From IMG/VR virus record IMGVR_UViG_3300025889_000490, positions 1 through 33,543 of that record: a stretch of DNA of 33,543 bases, one strand, 5' to 3'. This stretch comes from a virus. Of the stretch, positions 17,372 to 23,942 are shown piece by piece (within the stretch, counting starts at the first letter, position 1; each line of letters opens with the position of its first letter). The position numbers and the translations under genes were made by a program. Below the pieces are notes generated by a model. That model saw only the letters and a list, made by a program, of their open reading frames with translations. It had not been told where the DNA came from and ran no database searches.

Positions 17372-17539
17372 CTATTGTTTAATTTTGCCCAATAAATCTT
17401 CTACTTTTTGCTCAACAAATATTACCGTATCGGTTTTGGTAGCTATAAAGTAAAATATCAGTATCAAGGTTATTTGCCAATCATATAACAGTGATAGTAA
17501 TACACAAAATATTCCCGATAGAATGCCTAGTTTATTCAT
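17372..17539 (-). CDS. Small membrane protein in glycosylation island
   Basis: A 55-residue protein below usual ORF cut-offs. It starts at an ATGA overlap with the upstream glycosyltransferase stop and ends 2 bases before the FkbM gene, so its placement is well supported. Residues 2-34 are strongly hydrophobic (NKLGILSGIFCVLLSLLYDW, then a second segment ITLILIFYFIA), forming one hairpin or two membrane spans. A charged tail follows (VEQKVEDLLGKIKQ). It could anchor the island enzymes to the inner membrane, where lipid-linked sugars are made. I recognise no family. Confidence 0.7.
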   Translation of the reverse strand: MNKLGILSGIFCVLLSLLYDWQITLILIFYFIATKTDTVIFVEQKVEDLLGKIKQ

Positions 17540-18180
17540 TTGCTTATTAGTGGTTGTATTTTTCTTAACTGTGGGTGCATCTTGCTTTCATGCTCGCCGT
17601 GGTAACATAATGATTTTTGCGGTATGTACATAGGAATGAACTTTTTATAAAGTTTGCGGCTTTGTGTAAGGCCAACACCACTGCTTGCACCAGGTCTTCT
17701 AAACCTAAATGCGCTCACAAAATCTTGCTCAAAATTTATTGCTTCTAGCGTTGCTCTATTAGTAAAATAACCACAATCAACATAGCTTACTCGCACGCTA
17801 TTTATCCCGGCTACTGAAACTGGCTTGTGTACCACTGGTGTCCAACACGGTGGCCGCCCATCATTTAAAAGATTATAAACGTACTTGCCTTCTGTGTTTT
17901 GGTAAATATGTTGTATGGTATTGTGGTTTATGTGTAAAAAGTCATCGGGTATAAACAAGAAAAAATCATCGCTACTTTGCTTGCATATTTCGAATGCGTA
18001 TTGCCAGTTTATGTAGTATTGCTCGCGGCCTTTATGGCGCAGCCTATGAAAGTAACTCTTGCGCAATAAAGGCATGCAATCAAAAGTAGAGCCATCATCT
18101 ATTACATAGGGTTTTTCCGGGCATTGGTCTATAACCTGCTCCAACATATCCGGCCTATTGTAACTAAATATTATAATCAA
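17536..18180 (-). CDS. Glycosyltransferase-like protein, GT-A fold
   Basis: A 214-residue protein if it starts at TTG 18180 (MIIIFSYNRPDMLEQVI), which overlaps the upstream stop by 4 bases and gives a typical family N-terminus. The longer ATG frame at 18228 would add 16 unlikely residues. YVIDDGS near residue 25 and FIPDDF near 77-81 match nucleotide-sugar and DxD-like motifs of GT-A enzymes. RFRRPGASSGVGL near 160 may be an acceptor-site loop. It opens the four-gene sugar island directly after the head morphogenesis gene. Substrate and target are unknown. Confidence 0.75.
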   Translation of the reverse strand: MIIIFSYNRPDMLEQVIDQCPEKPYVIDDGSTFDCMPLLRKSYFHRLRHKGREQYYINWQYAFEICKQSSDDFFLFIPDDFLHINHNTIQHIYQNTEGKYVYNLLNDGRPPCWTPVVHKPVSVAGINSVRVSYVDCGYFTNRATLEAINFEQDFVSAFRFRRPGASSGVGLTQSRKLYKKFIPMYIPQKSLCYHGEHESKMHPQLRKIQPLISK

Positions 18181-19115
18181 GTAAGAAACTCCGGTTTTAT
18201 TGGCTCGTAAATTATTGTGCAACGGCAATTAATTGTATTACCAGGGCTTGCGCCTTGGCTACTATCGCCAGGGTACTGCATGGGCTCACCATTAACATCG
18301 AAGTTGCCTTTAAGTTCAGTAGCTTTTTGGCCATCCATTATTATGTGGTCAAACTTGCCAACTGCAAAACTTCTAGTGCGCCCATCTATTGTGCTTAACC
18401 AAACTTTAGAAGCAGCAACACCGCTTGCCTGCGCGCCCAATAAAGAACCCGCATTACTTGCAGCAACAATTTCAGTACGGCCAATGGTCATACCACGTTT
18501 TATACTAAACCCATAATCCTGGCGCAACTGTGACGCAAATTTTGGCACTGGTGTACCATCTTTTAAAGCATTATAGGCCAGGGCCTCTATACGCCTTTGA
18601 GTAAATGCAGTTACACCGACTATTTTAGTAGTGGTGCTGCTAGCTTGTAAAAACTCACTGCCATTTAGCCACTGCGAAACTAAAATATCCCAATTTACAT
18701 TGGTTTTACGTTGTTGTGTTAGTAAGTAATTATAAGTGTCGCGCGCAAAAGTTGGCATAGCATTTTGGTACACATCTAGGTACGCCGCTTGTATAGGTTC
18801 GGTAGTTACAACACCAGTTAAGTCAATATCTATACTGCCAAGCCTTTCTACTTCCTTGAGGTACGCATCTAGCTGCTTTAATAATGCGGCATGGAATTTA
18901 CGCGCAGCACTTTTTTCATACCTGCGCCGCTTACTTTCTATGGCTTTAAATGCCATGTATTTTTTATGGTGTTCCAGTTTGTTTGCTTCAGCATACTGGT
19001 TGTAACAAATTGCAACGGCTTGTTCTTGCGGTGTACCCTCATCAACTAAAAATGTTACACACCTGCCCATAAATGTGCTTTGTGGTTCGCCGCTATTTGG
19101 TTTAGGTATGGGCAT
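18177..19115 (-). CDS. Phage head morphogenesis protein (SPP1 gp7 / Mu gpF type)
   Basis: The family signature is clear at the C-terminus: IGRTEIVAASNAG, then LSTIDGRTR, then an EPMQYPGD segment and NTINCRCTIIYE. These minor capsid proteins bind the portal and help start head assembly. I start it at ATG 19115 (MPIPKPNSGEPQSTFMGRCV), giving 312 residues. The upstream GTG at 19142 would translate the terminator hairpin. The N-terminal segment with RCVTFLVDEGTPQEQAVAIC is a small Cys-bearing domain often found in phage morphogenesis and protease proteins. It is separated from the portal by the lysis genes, an unusual order. Confidence 0.88.
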   Translation of the reverse strand: MPIPKPNSGEPQSTFMGRCVTFLVDEGTPQEQAVAICYNQYAEANKLEHHKKYMAFKAIESKRRRYEKSAARKFHAALLKQLDAYLKEVERLGSIDIDLTGVVTTEPIQAAYLDVYQNAMPTFARDTYNYLLTQQRKTNVNWDILVSQWLNGSEFLQASSTTTKIVGVTAFTQRRIEALAYNALKDGTPVPKFASQLRQDYGFSIKRGMTIGRTEIVAASNAGSLLGAQASGVAASKVWLSTIDGRTRSFAVGKFDHIIMDGQKATELKGNFDVNGEPMQYPGDSSQGASPGNTINCRCTIIYEPIKPEFLT

Positions 19116-19118
19116 GGT

Positions 19119-19154
19119 AAAAAAAATACCAGGGCTATTCACACCCCGGTATTT
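19119..19154 (-). terminator. Intrinsic terminator or attenuator before head morphogenesis gene
   Basis: On the minus strand, ATACCGGGG pairs with CCCTGGTAT (nine base pairs, one G-U, loop of about nine) and is followed by eight T. This has the form of a strong intrinsic terminator. It ends only 3 bases before the ATG at 19115, so downstream genes depend on read-through, antitermination or RNA processing. Confidence 0.75.
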
Positions 19155-19176
19155 ATGTTAAACATACTTAATGGAA

Positions 19177-19482
19177 TTATGAGTCAAGAAGTTGTTGTAA
19201 AACCTGCATAAACTGCTCCACATCATCGGGTGTTAGCCAACCCATAACAAGTGCAGTCGTAAGCATTATTGCCACAATGTTGCGCAGCGTAAATGCTTCT
19301 AGAATTTCTTTCTTAGTTTGCTCCCACTGGCCCTGAAAAATAGCTTTAATCGCTTTGCCCAAGAATTGGTTAGGCAGTGGCAATATGTCGAGTGCGCCGT
19401 GCAACACTTCCCCGGCTTTGTTTTCGCCTCCGGCAGTTTGTTGTATGATACGTACAATTTTCCAGTCCTTTATTTTAGTCAT
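19177..19482 (-). CDS. Holin-like membrane protein
   Basis: A 101-residue protein with an amphipathic N-terminal half and one clear membrane segment (LRNIVAIMLTTALVMGWL, about residues 66-83), followed by the acidic helix TPDDVEQFMQVLQ. It lies in a three-gene group with the M15 peptidase and a coiled-coil membrane protein, joined by short overlaps, so a holin or holin partner is the most likely role. Families of this form are annotated only as hypothetical in related phages. The gene ends just before an intrinsic terminator. Confidence in a membrane protein is high; in the holin role, moderate. Confidence 0.6.
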   Translation of the reverse strand: MTKIKDWKIVRIIQQTAGGENKAGEVLHGALDILPLPNQFLGKAIKAIFQGQWEQTKKEILEAFTLRNIVAIMLTTALVMGWLTPDDVEQFMQVLQQLLDS

Positions 19483-19742
19483 TTTATTAACTCCGCTACT
19501 GTGTTTACTACTGCGCTTGAGCCTAAACCTGCTGCGGTGGCCCAGGCTATTACTTTTTGTTTAAATTTTTGCAGTTCTGCTATGTCAGTTTGATTTTTAG
19601 ACACCCTTTTTACTAACCCTTCTTGGCCAAATTCATTACCAATAAGTGCTTCTTTGATTTCCTGTATATCTTTAGCCAAAATTTCAATCATGGTTTCCAA
19701 TTTATCAATATCAAGTTTAATTGCGTTTAGTTCCTTATCCAT
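19479..19742 (-). CDS. Coiled-coil membrane protein, XhlA/holin-like
   Basis: An 87-residue protein. Residues 1-60 form a heptad-rich coiled coil (IKLDIDKLETMIEILAKDI). Residues 62-84 form a weakly hydrophobic segment with small residues (VIAWATAAGLGSSAVVNTVA), fitting one membrane pass. This layout resembles hemolysin XhlA-type proteins encoded with phage lysis genes. It overlaps the endolysin stop by 8 bases and the next membrane protein by 4. A role in membrane permeabilisation at lysis is inferred from architecture and context only. Confidence 0.6.
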   Translation of the reverse strand: MDKELNAIKLDIDKLETMIEILAKDIQEIKEALIGNEFGQEGLVKRVSKNQTDIAELQKFKQKVIAWATAAGLGSSAVVNTVAELIK

Positions 19743-20100
19743 AATAGTGCCATAATACTTTTTCGGGTTTAGCCTTGTCCATATCTACGTGAATAAAATC
19801 CTTGCCAATACCTATACGGTTAAACCCAACTGAAATTAGTGCATTTATTATTTTAAATCTAGTAACACTGTTGTCAGCTTTAATATCTACCGCCAGGCCT
19901 TTGGTATGCGAACTGCTTCCATCGCGGCCCTGCTCTATTTCGTAAATTTTGCTTCTAAAGCCCGATGTTAGAATAAATGGTACACCACTAAGATGTCGCG
20001 CACTATCTAGCAGCTCAAGAAAAATTTGGCTTAAATCATCCTTATTACATGGTGGATTACACTCTGCAAACTCACTATCTGTAAAATATCTAAGGGCCAT
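19735..20100 (-). CDS. Endolysin, M15-family zinc peptidase
   Basis: A 121-residue enzyme of the M15 D-Ala-D-Ala carboxypeptidase / L-Ala-D-Glu endopeptidase superfamily. Zinc ligands are visible: His65 and Asp72 in SSHTKGLAVDI and His104 in FIHVDMD. Upstream TSGFRS is the usual substrate-loop motif. It would cleave the peptide part of peptidoglycan at lysis. There is no signal peptide, so it needs a holin or similar release, which fits the two membrane proteins that follow. Unusually, the gene overlaps the portal gene by 11 bases and so is a head-operon gene in position. Confidence 0.9.
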   Translation of the reverse strand: MALRYFTDSEFAECNPPCNKDDLSQIFLELLDSARHLSGVPFILTSGFRSKIYEIEQGRDGSSSHTKGLAVDIKADNSVTRFKIINALISVGFNRIGIGKDFIHVDMDKAKPEKVLWHYYG

Positions 20101-21484
20101 ACTGCTCCTTTAGTAATTTTACTTCTTCTTCAGTTAGCCCGCTTTCACCTTCCGGCATTAAGTTTACTGGTATATATCTATTATTGTCACCGATTGGCTC
20201 ATAACCCATTTCGGTTCTTTTTTCATCAGCAGTAAGCCACCATGCTTTACTCAACCAATCCACCTTATCTGCATTATCCTGGTTAAGCGCGTCAATACTT
20301 TGTATATCGAAGTCCAGATGGTATTGCCTACCAGTTGCCCTATTAAATATTGGCACTAAACACCGATTAAGTTCTGCAAAATCCCTGCTAAGTTCCGGTA
20401 TCACATTATCCAAGTACAACTGCTTACGGCTTTGCTCTTTATTGGCATTGGTTTTGTTATCCGGGTCATTAAGTAATTCACTAGGGAAGTTATAAACATT
20501 ACATATATCGCGTTGCGACATTTTACCGGCTTCAATTATTTCCAAATCCACTGGTGGCATACCAAATTTTTCAAACCCAAGTTTCACACTGCTTACTAAC
20601 CAGGTTTTATAACTATCCGGTCCTTGCATTTGCCGCAGGTATTGTTCCAGTTGGCTACGCTGCATTGGTGTAAGTTGCTCTAAGTCCGGGTCTGTTGGAT
20701 ACACAACACCACTAGCACCGCCATTTTTTAAAGCCTTGCTTAATGCCTGGTCACCATCGTTGCCCAACCGTATTGAACGGCGCGCCGCTTTTAAAGGGCT
20801 CATGCCGTATAAGTGTGAGCCTACTGCATCATAGTCAGGATTCCAGTATTTCCAGTGCATTACACTTTCAGCGCTTAACTTATGGCCATCATGGCCGTAC
20901 ATATCAATTATGTAACCCTCAACCAAACTTTCATAAGTAGGGTTGGCAACTATTTTTGTGTACTGCGAAGGCATAACCCACATCTCCCCAAATGTGCCAT
21001 CGCCTAACTCTATAAAGTGCGTATAACCATTACCAGTAATTAGCTGAAAGCCCTTCATATTCTCGTACCACTCCGGGTAACCTTGTAGCGGGTTGGGCTT
21101 GTTTATAAGTTTGTATAATGGGTCGTTATAATCATCTACCTCTACAAACGCTTCATTCTTTAGGGTTAGCAGGTTATCCAATGTGGCTTGAGTTGCCTTT
21201 GTTCTTATTGCCCTGCTTAACTGCTTATACTTTAGTGCTTTTGTTTTGTTTTTTACAACATGCACTATTGGTGGCACTGCTGCCGCCGCCTTTGTAATAC
21301 CATTAACAACACTGTAAACATCGGGATTATATTCGTACCCATCATCTATATAAGCATATTGGGTATCATCTAGGCTAATTGGTAACCCGCGATGAAATCG
21401 AAATAATTGTTTGTTAAGTTCGTTTACAATTTTTGTTTGCGGCGCTTTTGTTTTGCTAAAAGGCAATAAATCTAGTAGGGTCAT
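20090..21484 (-). CDS. Portal protein (HK97 family)
   Basis: A 464-residue HK97-type portal. Characteristic parts are the N-terminal DLLPFSK segment, the middle KGFQLITGNGYTHFIELGDG, HWKYWNPDYDAVG and LYGMSPLKAARRSI, and near residue 345 GKMSQRDICNVYNFPSELLND. The portal forms the dodecameric vertex through which DNA is packaged. It is the first gene of the late operon, preceded by a strong terminator and about 60 bases of AT-rich leader. No Shine-Dalgarno is visible. TerL is about 2.4 kb upstream, separated by the second early-type gene block, which is unusual. Confidence 0.93.
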   Translation of the reverse strand: MTLLDLLPFSKTKAPQTKIVNELNKQLFRFHRGLPISLDDTQYAYIDDGYEYNPDVYSVVNGITKAAAAVPPIVHVVKNKTKALKYKQLSRAIRTKATQATLDNLLTLKNEAFVEVDDYNDPLYKLINKPNPLQGYPEWYENMKGFQLITGNGYTHFIELGDGTFGEMWVMPSQYTKIVANPTYESLVEGYIIDMYGHDGHKLSAESVMHWKYWNPDYDAVGSHLYGMSPLKAARRSIRLGNDGDQALSKALKNGGASGVVYPTDPDLEQLTPMQRSQLEQYLRQMQGPDSYKTWLVSSVKLGFEKFGMPPVDLEIIEAGKMSQRDICNVYNFPSELLNDPDNKTNANKEQSRKQLYLDNVIPELSRDFAELNRCLVPIFNRATGRQYHLDFDIQSIDALNQDNADKVDWLSKAWWLTADEKRTEMGYEPIGDNNRYIPVNLMPEGESGLTEEEVKLLKEQYGP

Positions 21485-21541
21485 GCTGCGTAATTTTGGT
21501 TATAAAGAAATTAACAATTATTTACAACATTAGAAACATAC
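21485..21541 (-). promoter_or_regulatory. Probable late promoter region (weak evidence)
   Basis: The gap between a strong terminator and the portal start must hold the late promoter if the operon is independent. The best match to the Bacteroidota pattern is TTG, 20 bases, TAATTGTT, with two mismatches, so the late promoter may use a modified or phage-specific specificity. The assignment rests mainly on position. Confidence 0.35.
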
Positions 21542-21575
21542 AAAAAAGCCAGTGACTTTTCACAGTCACTAGCTT
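21542..21575 (-). terminator. Intrinsic terminator after DnaA-like gene
   Basis: On the minus strand AAGCTAGTGACT pairs with AGTCACTGGCTT (12 pairs, one G-U) around the loop GTGAAA, followed by a run of six T that overlaps the stem foot. It ends the second early-type operon and separates it from the portal. Confidence 0.88.
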
Positions 21576-21604
21576 AAACAATACATAATGGAGTATGAAT
21601 CTAC

Positions 21605-21922
21605 TTACGTTAAAATAGAAAATAGCCTTCTATATTCCTTATCAAAATTTAAACGCTCTTTGTGGCTTTGCCGCATGTGTATTACAGTTGAGTGGTGTAA
21701 GTCTAACAACCGGGAAACTTCTATCATACTTATAGAAACCCAGTTTGCAAATAAACACCTATAACGCACGTGCTTTGTTTTTCTACTTTTAGCAAACAAT
21801 TCATCGTAGGTAATATCTAGAGTGCAACAAAATTTATACACATAGTTACTGTAATCTACAACTGGTAATTCACCGAGTTGTTGTTGATAACGATTAAAAG
21901 CATCTAGTGCCATGGTGTACAT
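21605..21922 (-). CDS. Stand-alone DnaA domain IV-like DNA-binding protein
   Basis: A 105-residue protein resembling the C-terminal DNA-binding domain of DnaA. Residues 41-55 (ELFAKSRKTKHVRYR) match the basic-loop region, and HHSTVIH at 76-82 matches the DnaA signature (D/H-HSTV). It lacks the ATPase domain and therefore cannot be a full initiator. It may bind DnaA-box-like sites to recruit, block or divert host initiation, or act as a regulator. It is preceded by an AGGAG ribosome site whose context (AAAGCAGGAGCAAT) is shared with the MT-A70 gene. It is the last gene before a strong terminator. Confidence 0.83.
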   Translation of the reverse strand: MYTMALDAFNRYQQQLGELPVVDYSNYVYKFCCTLDITYDELFAKSRKTKHVRYRCLFANWVSISMIEVSRLLDLHHSTVIHMRQSHKERLNFDKEYRRLFSILT

Positions 21923-21955
21923 TATTGCTCCTGCTTTAGTTTAGTTATGTGCCAT

Positions 21956-22522
21956 TTAAAGAGCGATACTAACCTCAACTTCGTCACCCCAAACATCCCA
22001 ACCTTCTGTTGTTTGCCGAGCAAATAATTCAACTCTTGGCAAATCCCCACAAAGTTCAACTATTCTTTGCCTAACCTCATCAGGTTTTTTACTATGCTCT
22101 AATCTTTGGCTTTCGATATAAGCCCTAACATTATGTTTCTTTACAAGTTTGTGTGCATCCTTACCCTTTGTGGCAAGTAAACACAATTCAACTCCACTTT
22201 TCATAGTATATGCGCCCATGAAACAAACTTGTTTACCTTTCTTGGTTTTCTTTGCCCAAACAAAACCAACGGTCTTATATTCAAATCCCCAACTTTTTAT
22301 TACTTCAAGACATTTAGCCAAATGATAATCGGTTGTCCAAATAAAAAGTATTGCATTATTGTCAGCAATATCTTTTACCGGTAAATTCATTATTTCGACT
22401 GAACTCATTACCGAGTAAGGGGGTCGCCTCATGCCTTTTATAGTGGTGCAATCTGGTTTAGCATTACTATCATTGTAATAACTCCACGCAGGGTCTGCAT
22501 ATATTATTTGATATTTCTTCAT
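21956..22522 (-). CDS. MT-A70-family adenine methyltransferase
   Basis: A 188-residue enzyme of the MT-A70 N6-adenine methyltransferase family. The catalytic motif is DPAW at residues 10-13, in place of the usual DPPW. Further family features are ILFIWTTDYHL in the middle, GVELCLLATKG, and the ending KPDEVRQRIVELCGDLPRVE with LFAR and GWDVWGDE. No restriction enzyme is near, so it is probably an orphan DNA modifier that protects or marks phage DNA. It overlaps the Cro-like gene by 4 bases. The Pro-to-Ala change lies in the active-site loop; activity is likely but not proven. Confidence 0.9.
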   Translation of the reverse strand: MKKYQIIYADPAWSYYNDSNAKPDCTTIKGMRRPPYSVMSSVEIMNLPVKDIADNNAILFIWTTDYHLAKCLEVIKSWGFEYKTVGFVWAKKTKKGKQVCFMGAYTMKSGVELCLLATKGKDAHKLVKKHNVRAYIESQRLEHSKKPDEVRQRIVELCGDLPRVELFARQTTEGWDVWGDEVEVSIAL

Positions 22523-22707
22523 TGCTCCTGCTTTTGTTTTTCCAACTGCAATTCTCTAACAGTTTGGAAGCTTGGGTTTTTTGCAGTACCGGCTCGCAAT
22601 CGATAAAATTTACCTGCATCCATTCTTAATTTTTTAGCCAGTGTTGGTATGTGTTGCGTGCCTAACCACACTCGGATTTCTTCTTCTTCTATATATGATT
22701 GTAGCAT
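22519..22707 (-). CDS. Cro-like small HTH protein (paralogue B)
   Basis: A 62-residue protein with a compact helix-turn-helix: PTLAKKLRMDAGKFYRLRAG, then NPSFQTVRELQLEK. It aligns with the 61-residue protein at 29066-29251 in both pattern (xDPSYTTVKKL against NPSFQTVREL) and length, which suggests two paralogues in the two early operons. Such small Cro/C1-type domains bind palindromic operators. A candidate operator overlaps the first early promoter at 30902-30915. It has a GGAGG ribosome site and is 1 base from the upstream gene. No dimer tail or cleavage domain is present, so it is not a CI repressor. Confidence 0.65.
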   Translation of the reverse strand: MLQSYIEEEEIRVWLGTQHIPTLAKKLRMDAGKFYRLRAGTAKNPSFQTVRELQLEKQKQEQ

Positions 22708-22708
22708 A

Positions 22709-22918
22709 TTATTCCTCCACCCAGGTTAGCTGAGCGCCGCTATACATTTTGCGCACCTCGTATGTGATACGGTCTGTAAATCCAATTTTACTTTCGCCCT
22801 CTAAACTAAAGTAAGTAAAGTTGTGATAGGCGTGTTGAAATTTTAAGTCCATTTCATAATAAGTAATGGGTTCACCTTTCCAGTCGGTCAGGTTTATAGT
22901 TTTAAGTGTTGCGTTCAT
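22709..22918 (-). CDS. Small unknown early protein (69 residues)
   Basis: A 69-residue soluble protein with alternating polar and aromatic residues (YYEMDLKFQHAYHNFTYFSL) that suggest a small beta-sheet. It starts in an ATGA overlap with the zinc-ribbon gene stop and ends 1 base before the Cro-like gene. There is no recognisable domain, signal or membrane segment. Compact coupling makes it a real gene. Early-operon position suggests a host take-over or DNA-metabolism accessory role, without direct evidence. Confidence 0.65.
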   Translation of the reverse strand: MNATLKTINLTDWKGEPITYYEMDLKFQHAYHNFTYFSLEGESKIGFTDRITYEVRKMYSGAQLTWVEE

Positions 22919-23139
22919 TGTTTTTTACGTTTAGTTATTGTTCTTATTAGTGTTGAATCTTTGTAGTTACTGCCGCACTCCTGGCACACATAGTCAAAAT
23001 CATGCTTCGCTTCTATCCAGTTATCTTCGGTATATAAGTAGTTGCAGCCATGGCAGTGTCTTATTTCTTCGTTTACATACCCAAAAGCAGTAAGTTCCTC
23101 TAGCCTATTCTCATCAATTATCATTACTGTATTGCACAT
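22915..23139 (-). CDS. Small zinc-ribbon protein
   Basis: A 74-residue protein with CHGC near residue 29 and CQEC near residue 52, a spacing that fits a four-cysteine zinc ribbon. A basic tail follows (TITKRKKQ). It could bind nucleic acid or RNA polymerase. It starts just after ACAATACA, a variant of the shared leader motif, about 10 bases downstream of a GGGCC hairpin. It ends in an ATGA overlap. Met6 is an alternative start. Metal binding is inferred from the Cys pairs; the target is unknown. Confidence 0.68.
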   Translation of the reverse strand: MCNTVMIIDENRLEELTAFGYVNEEIRHCHGCNYLYTEDNWIEAKHDFDYVCQECGSNYKDSTLIRTITKRKKQ

Positions 23140-23154
23140 TGTATTGTAAGTTAT

Positions 23155-23172
23155 GGGCCGCCGGAGCGGCCC
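23155..23172 (-). other. GGGCC-type RNA hairpin upstream of zinc-ribbon gene
   Basis: GGGCCGC and GCGGCCC form a perfect 7-base-pair stem with a 4-base loop in the gap between two genes. No T-run follows on the minus strand. It lies about 16 bases before the ATG at 23139 and copies the layout of the hairpin at 30617-30634. It may protect or process mRNA or adjust translation. Confidence 0.7.
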
Positions 23173-23182
23173 TAGTTAATGT

Positions 23183-23509
23183 TTAAAGTTGGCGCTCTCT
23201 TACTGCGAAGTACTCTCTATTGCCCACCTTGTTAATAATTTTATCAGCAAGCGCAGTGCCTGCATCATTAGTTGAGGTGCTATAAAAAATCCACCCATAG
23301 TAGCCATCTTTTTTGCACCCAACCTTCTTAGCAAACCGCCAGTCCTTACCTACATACTTTACGCAAACCCAGTTGGCATCTAGGTACTTCATTTCCGGGT
23401 CGGCTTGATGTTCCTGCACAATCTTATCTAATGATTTTCTAAGCATATATGCATCTATTTCAATACAGTATTTTTCTTGTTCTTTTGTCATTTTTTTGAA
23501 TTTTAGCAT
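23183..23509 (-). CDS. Small unknown early protein (108 residues)
   Basis: A 108-residue soluble protein with a charged N-terminal helix (KMTKEQEKYCIEIDAYMLRK), a Trp/Tyr-rich middle (GYYGWIFYSTSTNDAG) and a short basic end. I recognise no family. The start is fixed by the shared leader AAACAATACAACAATG directly upstream, identical to the leaders at 23775 and 30841. It is the second gene of the second early-type operon and is followed by the GGGCC hairpin. The reuse of the leader suggests strong early translation. Confidence 0.68.
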   Translation of the reverse strand: MLKFKKMTKEQEKYCIEIDAYMLRKSLDKIVQEHQADPEMKYLDANWVCVKYVGKDWRFAKKVGCKKDGYYGWIFYSTSTNDAGTALADKIINKVGNREYFAVRERQL

Positions 23510-23532
23510 TGTTGTATTGTTTTAGTTTAGGT

Positions 23533-23775
23533 TTATAATAAGTTTATTTTTGATAGTAGTTGGAAGTAGGCTTTTTCTCCTAAGTCACTATCAACTTCCC
23601 CTAGGAAGTATTCCTTAACTGAATCGTATGTTGGGAATGTTTCCTCATTCTCTACATATATGTACTTTTTATCATCAGATGCTTCTATAGTTAAAGTCCA
23701 TGCAACTGTACTTTCATATTCGTTAAAAATCACTTCTGATTCTATTATTGCTGAGTTAATTGTTATTTCGTTCAT
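23533..23775 (-). CDS. Small unknown early protein (80 residues), first in its operon
   Basis: An acidic 80-residue protein (EIDxE-rich, with AWTLTIEASDDKKYIYVEN and ending in LLSKINLL). It is predicted as a mixed alpha/beta small domain. No family is recognised. It is the first gene after the second early-type promoter, about 35 bases downstream of the -7 element, and is started by the leader TAAACAATACAACAATG. First-gene position and the strong leader suggest an abundant early product such as a host-modifying or anti-defence peptide, but this is only a guess. Confidence 0.7.
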   Translation of the reverse strand: MNEITINSAIIESEVIFNEYESTVAWTLTIEASDDKKYIYVENEETFPTYDSVKEYFLGEVDSDLGEKAYFQLLSKINLL

Positions 23776-23807
23776 TGTTGTATTGTTTAGTTATTGTTAA
23801 TTCACAA

Positions 23808-23838
23808 GTAATCTAGTTATAAGAAAATTACCATGCAA
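23808..23838 (-). promoter_or_regulatory. Early-type promoter 2
   Basis: TTG at 23836-23838, 20 bases, then TAGATTAC at 23808-23815 (consensus TAnnTTTG, two mismatches). Tandem A8GTTT repeats lie directly upstream. The transcript would start near 23800 with a leader nearly identical over 28 bases to that of promoter 1. It serves the block from 23775 to 21605. Confidence 0.6.
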
Positions 23839-23922
23839 ACTTTTTTTTAAACTTTTTTTTAATAAAGTTAAAAATAGGCCTTTTTGGGTATATAAAGCGC
23901 GTTTTTTTATAAAATTTTTTTT

Positions 23923-23938
23923 AGGAACGAGCGTTCCT
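23923..23938 (-). other. Hairpin at the 3' end of terL
   Basis: AGGAACG and CGTTCCT form a near-perfect palindrome 4 bases after the terL stop. On the minus strand it is followed by A-runs and then T4, not a classic T-tract, so termination is plausible but not certain. The rest of 23776-23942 is very AT-rich and carries promoter 2. Confidence 0.45.
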
Positions 23939-23942
23939 TGCT

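Noticed and set aside
19116-19142. GTG start for the head morphogenesis gene
   Set aside because: These codons lie inside the terminator stem and T-run; ATG 19115 gives the normal N-terminus.
21588-21764. Plus-strand ORF of about 58 codons beginning just after AAACAATACATA, similar to the shared leader
   Set aside because: It lies antisense over the DnaA-like gene, its product looks like a frame shadow, and no plus-strand promoter is visible; the leader similarity comes from a short AT-rich string.
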